From NCBI GenBank assembly GCA_031291845.1, contig JARLIH010000497.1:1-49252 (forward strand): a stretch of 49,252 bases of DNA, given 5' to 3'. Shown in pieces: positions 10,606 to 18,393 of the stretch. The notes below the pieces were generated by a model. It made no database searches and was not told where the DNA came from. It saw only the letters and a list, made by a program, of their open reading frames with translations. The DNA comes from Isosphaeraceae bacterium. Its GTDB lineage: Bacteria > Planctomycetota > Planctomycetia > Isosphaerales > Isosphaeraceae. The translations under genes and the position numbers were made by a program. Within the stretch, counting starts at the first letter, position 1, and every line of letters starts with the position of its first letter.

Positions 10606-11602
10606 GAAACACCTCGTTCTCGGGGAGAGATGAAGAACGCCGACCGCATGACGGGCTGAGATGGCCGTGCACGAAAGGCAGTCCGAACGACCTTTGCCGT
10701 GACCGTTCGCGTTTGTCCTCGACCCGCACGGGCACCCATCGTTGGCTCAGAGCCAAGAGCTACGAATGGAAACGACTGGCACCGACCCTCGCTTAATAAG
10801 AAACGTGCGACCATGATTCTGCAACAAAAAAATCGGCGATTTCTCTTCGAGTGTATCACTCGATACGTTCCCGACGACCTTCTTCCACGAGCCGTCATCC
10901 TGAACAGCGGACCGAAGAAACACGCATTGCAAGCTCGGGTCCCGAAGCGATGCCTGTCCCGTTGTCCCCCCTACTTTCCGGGTCATGCACCTCTGGGAAT
11001 CCTCGGGGTCAGACCTGCAGGGTCGGCATAAGTAGGCGGCTCCTATGAATTTGGCGTCGCGACACCCTAAACACCTACAGGCCGAACCGAGAGAAGCGCG
11101 GTCAAGCTGTAACGTTTTGGTTCAGGCAGATGTTTGTCATTTCTATTTGTACTCACTTTTGTACGCGAGTGCCGCATCAATGTCAGCCATGCGCCGTTTC
11201 CACACCCCGCGTTCATCTTGGATTGATCTTCCCCTCGTGCCTGCCAACGTGCCGGATTCCCCTCTCCCACGGTCCGCCGCCGACTGTGGCGGTCGCGCGG
11301 CATACAACCCACCTCCATTTTGTTCGATCCGTTTCCAACAGCAGGGCTTACTGCGCGCCCGGTGGGGGTGAACAGCCCACGTGGTGCAGCATATAAGGGG
11401 AGAGGGATCGGCAACGACGGGGAGATTCTCGGGACGCGTGGAGGGCAGGCACGTCCACGGCCCCGGCGCCGGTTCGGGCAACGAGCGGGCCAGGCGAGAG
11501 TGGCGCGGAGAGGCTGCGATTCGTGGAGGGTGGGTTGCATGGAACGCACCGGTGCGTTTCATCCACCCTACCGAACATCGGGAACAGGGAGAACACACGG
11601 TG
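10606..11602. other. 1-kb intergenic region before the DUF3987 gene
   Basis: This must contain the DUF1559 promoter (reading left) and the DUF3987 promoter (reading right). An AT-richer stretch at about 10790-10865 includes the short palindrome CGAGTGTATCACTCG (10848-10862). One copy of the 42-bp dispersed repeat lies at 11530-11571. Small open frames here resemble nothing I know. Confidence 0.6.
11530..11571 (+). repeat. 42-bp double-hairpin repeat, copy 1
   Basis: A divergent copy of the dispersed palindrome, centred on ACCGGT. The right arm (GGTGCGTTTCATCCACC) is close to the consensus; the left arm carries changes. It lies 31 bp before the chosen start of the DUF3987 gene, so it may be in its leader. 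Confidence 0.7.
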
Positions 11603-13633
11603 ATGTCGCCGAAAGATGCGATGACGGAGCAGGATCGCATGAGAGGGACGGGGGCGGGTTGGTTCGAGGATTGGAGGCGGGGGACGAGACCCGACGAGGA
11701 GGAGTTGGACCTGGAGGAGGAGCCGTTCCCGGTCTGGGGGGGTGAGCCGGAGGCGTCGTACTTCGAGGACGAGATCGGCGGGCGGGGTGAGGAGGTGGTG
11801 TTGGTCACGCGCAGCGCGGCCGAGTCGGCAGCGCTCCGCGAGTGGGGCTTGCTCGCGATCGCGCGGCCAGGAACCGGCCGCTGGTGCGCGGCGTCGTTCG
11901 AGGTGCTCGAGGGACGCGACCTGGCGTTTGTCGACGCGGCGGGCGACGGCGAATTTGCGTGGGCCGCCTCCGACGTGCGGGCGCTCGCCGGGAAGGTGCG
12001 GCGGATCGGGCTGCTGAGGCCCGAGGGATGCCGGGGCGAGCGGGCCCCGCGCGACCTGGTGGCGTTTGCTGCGGAACAGAGGGCGCGCGGGGTCGGCCCG
12101 CAGGTGGTGGCGGAGGAGGCCAGGGCGTGCCTCGTGGAGCTGCCGCCAGCACCGGCGCGGGCCAAGGGCAAACCGAAGGGGGCGGAGGGGGAGGACGACT
12201 GGCCGACCTTGCTCTACGGGCGGCGGCCGCCGGTTGAGCCGTTCCCGGTGGACGTGTTGCCTGCGCCGGTGGCTCGGTTCGTCCGAGAGGCGGCCGAGGC
12301 GGTCGGTGCGCCGATGGATTTCGTCGGCCTGCCGGTGCTCATCGCGGCGGGGGCGGCGATCGGGCGCAGCGTGGCGCTGCAGCTCAAGCCGGGTTATTGC
12401 GTGTCGCCCGCGCTCTTCGGGCTGAGCGTCGGCGGGCCGTCGAGCGGCATGTCGCCCGCGCTGGCGGCAGCGCTGCGGCCGCTGCGCGCGATCGATGAGG
12501 CGCTCGAACGGCAGTACCAGGAGGAGCGGGCCGAGTACGACCGCGCGGCGGGCGCAGCGCGGGAGTCGAGCACGGGCCTGCCCGAGGCGCCGGTGTTTCA
12601 GGCGGCGGTGCTGGAGGACGTGGCGCTCGAGGCCCTGGGGCCGCAGCTCGCCCGCAGCCCGAGGGGACTGCTCGTGGCGCGCGACGACGGGGCGGCGTGG
12701 GTCGCGCGGTTGAGCGAGGGGCGAGGAGAGGAGCGCAGGCTCTGGTTTTCGGGGCTCCTGGGCACGCCGTTGCGGCTGCGACGCGGCGGGGGGTCGCCGA
12801 CGCGGCTGGGCGGGCCGTTCCTGGCGTTCTGCGGCAACCTGTCGCCGCACGTGCTCGGGGCGCTGGGGGGTCGGGACGACGGGCTGTTGGAGCGGGTGCT
12901 GTTCGCATTTCCGGACCTGCCGCCGCGGCCTTACTGGTCGGAGCGGGGGCTGTCGGACGAGGCGAAGGCCGGGTGGGCCAATACGATCGATCGGCTGCGG
13001 GCGCGCGCGGTGGGGGTCGGCAGTGACGGCGCGGCCGCGCCTCGGGTCATTGCCCTGGCGGCCGACGCCCAGCCGGAATGGGTGCGCTGGTACAACGCGC
13101 AGGCCGACGCGTTCAACGCCCCCGGCGCGGACGTCGGGGCGGTGGCGGCGGAGGCGAAGCTGTGCGACTTCGCCGCGCGTTTGGCGCTCGTGCTTCATCT
13201 GCTCGACCTGGCGTGCCCGCCGAGCCGAGGAGCGGTCGAGCCGGTGCCGCCGCTGGGCCGGTCGGCGCTCTTGCGGGCGCTGCGGCTGTGTGCCTACTTC
13301 CGCAGCCAGCATCGCCGGGCGCGCTGGGTGGCGAGCGGTGGACCGGGCAGCAACGGCGTGGCGCGGGCAATCGTCGAGTGGGCGCGGCGCGCGGGGAAGA
13401 CGCGGTTCTCGGTGAGCGAGTTGAAATGCGCCCTGCGCTGGCTGGCGGACCGGCCGGGGGAACCGGAGGGGGCCCTGCGGTGGCTCGAGGATCAGCACGC
13501 GATTGTGCGCCAGGTGCCGCGCACGGCAGTGCCGCCTCGGAAGGGACGGCCGGGAAGCGCGGTGTACGAGGTCCATCCGGGGCTGAGGGGGCAAGAAATT
13601 CAAGAAATGCAAGAAAATGCGGAAACGCGGTAA
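11603..13633 (+). CDS. DUF3987 family protein with altered P-loop
   Basis: A 676-residue protein. Start ATG 11603 (preceded in frame by GTG) follows GGGAG at 11587-11591. The region upstream in the same frame is the dispersed repeat, so a longer start is unlikely. After a charged, variable N-terminal 190 residues, the DUF3987 (YfjI-like) domain begins near DDWPTLLYGRRPP (about 197). It contains the PDF-like segment, an AAGAAIGR helix and the P-loop region. In family members I know, that loop reads G-x-P-G-x-M-K-S-P-A-L; here it is GGPSSGMSPAL, with Met where the Lys normally sits. Later landmarks are RGLLVARDD (about 355) and FCGNLSPHVL (about 412). The C-terminus resembles a winged-helix tail. 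DUF3987 proteins are linked to primase/helicase genes of mobile elements; no such neighbours are present here. Confidence 0.8.
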   Translation: MSPKDAMTEQDRMRGTGAGWFEDWRRGTRPDEEELDLEEEPFPVWGGEPEASYFEDEIGGRGEEVVLVTRSAAESAALREWGLLAIARPGTGRWCAASFEVLEGRDLAFVDAAGDGEFAWAASDVRALAGKVRRIGLLRPEGCRGERAPRDLVAFAAEQRARGVGPQVVAEEARACLVELPPAPARAKGKPKGAEGEDDWPTLLYGRRPPVEPFPVDVLPAPVARFVREAAEAVGAPMDFVGLPVLIAAGAAIGRSVALQLKPGYCVSPALFGLSVGGPSSGMSPALAAALRPLRAIDEALERQYQEERAEYDRAAGAARESSTGLPEAPVFQAAVLEDVALEALGPQLARSPRGLLVARDDGAAWVARLSEGRGEERRLWFSGLLGTPLRLRRGGGSPTRLGGPFLAFCGNLSPHVLGALGGRDDGLLERVLFAFPDLPPRPYWSERGLSDEAKAGWANTIDRLRARAVGVGSDGAAAPRVIALAADAQPEWVRWYNAQADAFNAPGADVGAVAAEAKLCDFAARLALVLHLLDLACPPSRGAVEPVPPLGRSALLRALRLCAYFRSQHRRARWVASGGPGSNGVARAIVEWARRAGKTRFSVSELKCALRWLADRPGEPEGALRWLEDQHAIVRQVPRTAVPPRKGRPGSAVYEVHPGLRGQEIQEMQENAETR

Positions 13634-13873
13634 TTTCCCAGGCAAACGGCGATGAGCAGTCGCACGGGAAATTACTAGAAAATCGGAGCGAAGAGATTTC
13701 ACCGCAGAGCTCGCAGAGAACGCAGAGAGAAAGACCGAGAAAAGAGAAGAGGGTTATCCGCAGATGAACGCAGATAGAATTCAAAAAGGCTCTTTAGTTT
13801 TCTTCATCTGCGTTCATCTGCGTCATCTGCGGATAACTCGCCTTTTCAATCTCTGCGAGCTCTGCGGTGAATC
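13630..13873. repeat. Nested long inverted repeat after the DUF3987 gene
   Basis: There are three nested pairs. GTAATTTCCC (13630-13639) pairs with GGGAAATTAC (13666-13675) and includes the DUF3987 stop. 13695-13719 (TTTCACCGCAGAG type) pairs with 13850-13873. 13753-13775 (ATCCGCAGATGAACGCAGAT) pairs with 13806-13837, where the right arm has an extra unit of about 9 bp. Sequences of the form CCGCAGAGnnCGCAGAG and CCGCAGATnnnCGCAGAT are, from general knowledge, widely scattered in planctomycete and verrucomicrobial intergenic DNA. The element ends about 100 bp before pyruvate kinase. Confidence 0.8.
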
Positions 13874-13974
13874 GCTCCGGGGTCATGGAGTCGTGGTGGG
13901 GGTCTCTCGTTATAATGGGTGCTCGACCTGAGGGGCGGAACGACGCGCGCTCCTGACCCCTTTGAGGAAGCCCG

Positions 13975-15468
13975 ATGGCCGATGTGCTTGCGGAACCGCT
14001 CGGAAAGGTGCACACGAAGATCGTGGCGACGGTGGGGCCGGCGTCGCGCGACCCGGCCGTGCTGAAGGCCCTGATCGAGGCGGGCGTCGACGTTTTCCGG
14101 CTCAACTTTTCGCACGGGACGCACGAGGAGCATGCCGAGACCTTGCAGGCGATCCGGGCGGTCGCCGACGATTGCGGGCGCTTGATCGCGGTCCTGCAGG
14201 ACCTGGGGGGGCCGAAGGTCCGGCTCGGGCCGATCCCGGGGGACCAGGTGGAGTGCCCGCGCGGGGCGCTGTTCCGGCTCGTGGCGGAACGGACCTCGGA
14301 CGACCCGCACGAGCTGACCAGCACGTACCGGGAGCTCGCGCGCGACCTGCGCCCGGGCGCGACGGTGTTGTTCGCGGACGGGGTCGTCGCGATGCGGGTC
14401 GAGCACGTCGACGAACGGGGGGCCGAGCTACGGGTTACCCTGGCGGGCCGGCTCAGGTCGCGCCAGGGGATCAACGTGCCGGACGTGCCGCTCAGCCTCC
14501 AGGCGCTGACCGACAAGGATAAGGCGGACCTCGAATGGACGGCCCAGCACAAGGTCGAGTACGTGGGCCTCTCGTTCGTCCAGCGGCCGGGCGACCTGGT
14601 GGAGCTGCGCGAGGAGCTGGACCGGCGCGGCTGCCGGGCGCGGATCGTGGCCAAGATCGAGAAGCCGCAGGCGGTCGAGAACCTGGAGGAGATCCTGGCG
14701 CAGACCGACGCGGTGATGGTCGCGCGGGGGGACCTCGGGGTCGAGATGGACGTGGCGAAAGTTCCGGCGATCCAGAAGCGGATCATCAGCGCGTGCCACC
14801 GGGCACGGATCCCGGTGATCACGGCGACCCAGATGCTCAACAGCATGGAGACCTCCAACCGCCCGACGCGCGCGGAGGCGAGCGACGTGTTCAACGCCGT
14901 ACTCGACGGGACGGACGCCGTGATGCTGTCGGGGGAGACCGCGATCGGTCAGTACCCGGTCGAGGCGGTCGCGACGATGAGCCGGATCGCGGCCGAGGCG
15001 GAGCGCCTGCTGTTGAGCGGAGATGTTCCGAGCGCGGTGAGGTCGAACAAAGCCGGCCAGGCCCCTTTCGGCGGGCGCGGGGGGTGGATCCAACCGATCA
15101 CCGAGAGCGTGGTCGAGGCCGCCAGCCTGGTGAGCCGGCGCCTGGGTGCTGCGCTCATGATCGTGGTCACGCACTCAGGGCGCACGGCGCTGGCGCTCTC
15201 GAAGCAGCGGAGCGGGACGCCTACGCTCGCGCTGTCGGACAACGCGGAGATCGCGCGCGCGATGGCACTGTACTGGAGCGTGACCCCCCTGCACTTCCCG
15301 GCGGCGACCGACTCGGAGCGGGCGTTGAACTTTGCGCTCGACTGGGCCTGCGAGCGCAACCTCGTGGCGCGCGGGGATCGTGTCGTGCTCGTCAGCGGGA
15401 CGATGCCGAATAGCCCGATCCATAATGGGATGCTCGTGCGTGAGGTGGATGGGGCGGGAGCGGGGTGA
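13975..15468 (+). CDS. pyk: Pyruvate kinase
   Basis: A 497-residue cytoplasmic enzyme that converts phosphoenolpyruvate and ADP to pyruvate and ATP, the last step of glycolysis. The A domain carries TKIVATVGP (14-22), RLNFSHG (42-48, with the substrate-binding Arg, Asn and Ser), the catalytic Lys in IVAKIEKPQA (about 226-232), MVARGDLGVE and the signature ITATQMLNS (about 281). The small B domain lies roughly at 75-170, and the C-terminal domain (about 360-497) contains VVTHSGRTA and SGTMPN. The length is normal. The start is supported by TTGAGGA 9-15 bases upstream. It is a single gene, convergent with the hydrolase, with a dispersed palindrome between the stops. Confidence 0.97.
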   Translation: MADVLAEPLGKVHTKIVATVGPASRDPAVLKALIEAGVDVFRLNFSHGTHEEHAETLQAIRAVADDCGRLIAVLQDLGGPKVRLGPIPGDQVECPRGALFRLVAERTSDDPHELTSTYRELARDLRPGATVLFADGVVAMRVEHVDERGAELRVTLAGRLRSRQGINVPDVPLSLQALTDKDKADLEWTAQHKVEYVGLSFVQRPGDLVELREELDRRGCRARIVAKIEKPQAVENLEEILAQTDAVMVARGDLGVEMDVAKVPAIQKRIISACHRARIPVITATQMLNSMETSNRPTRAEASDVFNAVLDGTDAVMLSGETAIGQYPVEAVATMSRIAAEAERLLLSGDVPSAVRSNKAGQAPFGGRGGWIQPITESVVEAASLVSRRLGAALMIVVTHSGRTALALSKQRSGTPTLALSDNAEIARAMALYWSVTPLHFPAATDSERALNFALDWACERNLVARGDRVVLVSGTMPNSPIHNGMLVREVDGAGAG

Positions 15469-15509
15469 GGTAAGGGCAGGTGGAAGGGGCACGGCAGATC
15501 AGGGCGAAG

Positions 15510-15554
15510 ACCGGTCACGTGGCGCGCACCGGTGCATTTCATGCACCCGACACG
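15510..15554 (-). repeat. 42-bp double-hairpin repeat, copy 2
   Basis: On the minus strand the first hairpin matches the consensus exactly (GGTGCATGAAATGCACC); the second is degenerate (GGTGCGCGCC...). The copy lies between the convergent pyruvate kinase and hydrolase genes and ends immediately before the hydrolase stop codon (15555-15557), where it could serve as a terminator. Confidence 0.8.
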
Positions 15555-16679
15555 TCAGTTGCGCACCGTCTGTGCGGGCGCGGCGGCGACGCGGCCCATG
15601 GGCCAGCGGAAGAGCTTGATGCCGTTGGTGGGGTAGATGCGGGGGATGGTCGTAAGGTCGTCGCCGACGACGGGGGGGACGACCTGGCGGCCATCGGTCC
15701 AGTAGCCGATGTGACGGAACAGGTCGCCCTTGCGGGTGGCTTCGTCGAGCGTCAGGCCGCGGAAGCCGGCCTCGAGGGTGATGTCGGTCACGCGCCAGAA
15801 GCCGAAGCGGTCGAGCGCGTTGATCTCGGCCTGGTTGGTCTGGAACCCGCGCAGGACGCCGTCGCCCGAGTCGAACGAGCGTTCGTAGCCGGTCGGGGCC
15901 AGGTGGTCGGCGACGAGACGGGGGGTGCCGTGGAGGTCGGTCCGGAAGAGCACGTACTTCTTGCGAGCGGACGGGATCGACGCGGCTTGAACGAAGATGT
16001 CGCGCGGGCGGAGGTCGCCCACGACGACGTCGTCTTCACCCGCGACGACCACCAGCAGCGTGCTGGCCGGAATGCGCGCGAGGCTCACCCCGGGCACGGG
16101 TTGCACCTCCCCCGGCATCATGGCGAGCACCGCGCGGGGCTCGGGCAGGCCGTGATCGACGGCCACCGCCGCGAGCTGCGCGGCGAGGTTACCACCGGCG
16201 GAGTGGCCGACGAGCGCGAAGCGGCTCCGGTCGGGTTTGACGTGCTTCGGTGACGTTTCGAGCACGACGAACGCGTCGCGTATGGCGGCCAGGGCGTTGT
16301 CGAGGAACTCGACGGGTTTCGTCGCGACGTCGTTTTGATAGCGGGGAAAGATAACGATGCGGCCGCTCCGGACGAGGTGCTCGATCCAGGCACCGTAGAC
16401 GCCCGGATTGACGGCGAACCAGCCGTGGTTGAAGACGACGACGGGCGCCCGCTCCGGCTTCGGGTCGGCCGGCTCGAACAACCAGTACGAGCGCGCGCCG
16501 GAGCCGATTTCGACCCGTTTGACCGTCCGGTGAGGGTAGATCGGTTCACTCACGGGCGAGGGCGGAGTGCGGCCGGTTGAGGGAGGCGGAGGAGCGTCTT
16601 CCCCCCGCGCCGGCGCGAGCGCAGCAATGAGGATGCCCAACCCGAGGGCGCTGATGCCGATCCTTGGCAAGCGTGACAT
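15555..16679 (-). CDS. Secreted alpha/beta hydrolase
   Basis: A 374-residue protein with an N-terminal signal peptide (basic start, GISALGLGILIAALAPARG) followed by a Pro-rich linker. The alpha/beta-hydrolase core has an oxyanion-type strand VVVFNHGWF (about 80-88), the nucleophile elbow GHSAGG (about 158) and a putative acid in VVAGEDD (about 220). A C-terminal His is likely in the LHGTP region. The arrangement resembles chlorophyllase/lipase-like and platelet-activating-factor-hydrolase-like enzymes. The substrate cannot be read from sequence; export to the periplasm is expected. It is monocistronic, with the long inverted repeat 16791-16951 upstream and the 42-bp palindrome at its stop. 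Confidence 0.8.
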   Translation of the reverse strand: MSRLPRIGISALGLGILIAALAPARGEDAPPPPSTGRTPPSPVSEPIYPHRTVKRVEIGSGARSYWLFEPADPKPERAPVVVFNHGWFAVNPGVYGAWIEHLVRSGRIVIFPRYQNDVATKPVEFLDNALAAIRDAFVVLETSPKHVKPDRSRFALVGHSAGGNLAAQLAAVAVDHGLPEPRAVLAMMPGEVQPVPGVSLARIPASTLLVVVAGEDDVVVGDLRPRDIFVQAASIPSARKKYVLFRTDLHGTPRLVADHLAPTGYERSFDSGDGVLRGFQTNQAEINALDRFGFWRVTDITLEAGFRGLTLDEATRKGDLFRHIGYWTDGRQVVPPVVGDDLTTIPRIYPTNGIKLFRWPMGRVAAAPAQTVRN

Positions 16680-16790
16680 GGTGGCGGGACTCTCAGATCA
16701 GGTCGATTGCGAGCCCTCCCCGCTCTTCCTTGCAGGAGAAGGTGCCGTAGTGTGACCAAGCGGCGGCAAAAGTCAAGATCAAGAAGTTCG

Positions 16791-16951
16791 GACGAACCGC
16801 CAAGGCGCCAAGGTCAGAAGAGACGGAGAGAGAAGAACCAAGAGAAGGAAGTGTTGGATCCGTAATTTCCAATGTTTCTTACTTACTTCGTTCTCTCGCT
16901 TTTGACCACTCTTTACTCTCTTCTTAACCTTGGCGCTCTTGGCGGTTCGTC
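16791..16951. repeat. 161-bp inverted repeat beside the DUF1501 stop
   Basis: The left arm begins at 16791 (GACGAACCGCCAAGGCGCCA) and the right arm covers 16927-16951; they pair over about 24 bp with one inserted base. The interior is purine-rich on the left (about 16815-16850) and pyrimidine-rich on the right (about 16885-16926), so imperfect pairing continues inward. The right end is 5 bp from the DUF1501 stop. AACCGCCAAGnCGCCAAGG-type ends recur between genes in planctomycetes, from general knowledge. Confidence 0.8.
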
Positions 16952-16955
16952 GTCA

Positions 16956-18374
16956 TCAAGCGATGATCGCCCGCACCACCCGCCCGTGCACGTCCGTCAG
17001 CCGGAAGTCGCGCCCGCTGAACCGGAAGGTCAGCCGTTCGTGGTCGAGACCGAGCAGGTGGAGGATCGTCGCGTGCAGGTCGTGCATCGTACAGACGTTC
17101 TCGACCGCGTTGATGCCGACCTCGTCGGTCGCGCCATAGACGGTGCCCCCCTTCACGCCGCCGCCGGCCAGCCAGACGGTGAACCCCTCGGGATGGTGGT
17201 CGCGGCCGTCGCGGCCCGCCGAGTGGGGGGTGCGGCCGAACTCGCCGGCCCAGACGATCAAGGTTTCGTCGAGCAGCCCGCGGCTCTTGAGGTCGCGGAT
17301 CAGGCCCGCGAGCGCCTGGTCGGTGTCGAGCGCGTTCTTTTCGTGCCCGCGCTTGAGGTCGCCGTGCTGGTCCCACGTGCCGTTCGATGCGCCGGGGGGG
17401 CAGGTGATCTCGACGAAGCGCACCCCCGACTCGATCAGCCGGCGGGCGCGCAGGCACTGGGTGCCGTAGAGGCGTTTGGACGGGATTGTGGAGTCGATGC
17501 CGTAGAGTTCGAGGGTCGCCTTCGTCTCGCGGCCGAGGTCGAGCACGTCCGGCACGAGCGACTGCATCCGGTAGGCCATCTCGTAGTTCTTGATCGCCGA
17601 CTCAACCGCGTCGTCCCCGCCGAGCGACCGCGAAAAGGCCTGGTTCTGCCCGCGGAGGAGGGCGAGCTTCGCTTGCTGGATGCGGGCGTCCTGGTCGGCG
17701 GGGTGGATGTTGTCGAGCGGGTTGCCGTCGGCCTGGATCAAGGTCGCCTGGAGGCTGCCGGGGAGGAATCCGTTCGAGAACGTTTCGAGGCCGCCGCACG
17801 GTACGACGCCGAAGCTGAGCACGACGAACCCGGGGAGGTTTTGGTTCTCGCTCCCCAGGCCGTAGTTGACCCACGAGCCGAGGCTCGGGCGGCCGGCGTT
17901 GTTCGACCCCGTATGCAGGAACAGCACACCCGTCGAGTGGATCGGCAGGTCGGCCTTCATCGACCGAATCACTGCCAGGTCGTCCACGCACCCGGCGAGG
18001 TGCGGGAACAGGGAGCTCACCGGCAGGCCCGACTGGCCGTGACGCCGGAACGACCACGGGCTCCCCAGCCAGAGCCGGTTGCCGTTCGCCGTGGGGTTCT
18101 TCGACTCCGTGAACGGCTTGCCGTCGAGCTGGTCAAGCTTCGGCTTCGGGTCGAACGAATCAACATGCGAAACGCCGCCGTCCATGAAGCAGAAGATCAC
18201 GTTCTTCGCCTTCGGCGCGAAGTGAGTCGTGTGCGCAGCACTCGCGGTATCGGCCAGCAGGCCCGACAGGGCGAGCAGGCCGAAGCCGTTGGCCGTCGTC
18301 GCCAGCATCTCCCGGCGCGTCAAGGGGGAGGGGAGCCGTCCGGGGCACGCGAGTCGTGGGCGATTGGGGGTCAT
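16956..18374 (-). CDS. DUF1501 sulfatase-like protein with Tat signal
   Basis: A 472-residue protein. The N-terminus has a twin-arginine signal (LTRREMLATT, residues about 18-27, then a hydrophobic stretch ending ASA), so export of a folded protein is expected. The DUF1501 domain starts at KNVIFCFMDGGVSHVDSFDPKP and continues with HSTGVLFLHTG, PSLGSWVNYGLGS, TWDQHGD and EFGRTPHS, ending in the usual LLGLDHE...GRDFRLTDVHG. The family belongs to the alkaline phosphatase/sulfatase superfamily; its substrates are unknown. It is the last gene of gntR-PSD1-DUF1501, 19 bp after the PSD1 stop. DUF1501 and PSD1 proteins are almost always encoded together in planctomycetes and are assumed to act as a pair. 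Confidence 0.93.
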   Translation of the reverse strand: MTPNRPRLACPGRLPSPLTRREMLATTANGFGLLALSGLLADTASAAHTTHFAPKAKNVIFCFMDGGVSHVDSFDPKPKLDQLDGKPFTESKNPTANGNRLWLGSPWSFRRHGQSGLPVSSLFPHLAGCVDDLAVIRSMKADLPIHSTGVLFLHTGSNNAGRPSLGSWVNYGLGSENQNLPGFVVLSFGVVPCGGLETFSNGFLPGSLQATLIQADGNPLDNIHPADQDARIQQAKLALLRGQNQAFSRSLGGDDAVESAIKNYEMAYRMQSLVPDVLDLGRETKATLELYGIDSTIPSKRLYGTQCLRARRLIESGVRFVEITCPPGASNGTWDQHGDLKRGHEKNALDTDQALAGLIRDLKSRGLLDETLIVWAGEFGRTPHSAGRDGRDHHPEGFTVWLAGGGVKGGTVYGATDEVGINAVENVCTMHDLHATILHLLGLDHERLTFRFSGRDFRLTDVHGRVVRAIIA

Positions 18375-18393
18375 GGCATCCGCTCCACTTCGC

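Noticed and set aside
11348..13702. 784-codon open frame antisense to the DUF3987 gene
   Set aside because: Its composition is dominated by Arg, Pro and Ala, as expected for the reverse of GC-rich codons; the plus strand has a recognisable family.
13630..13873. CRISPR-like array suggested by repeated CGCAGAG/CGCAGAT units
   Set aside because: Units are short and arranged as inverted arms, with no regular spacers and no cas genes.
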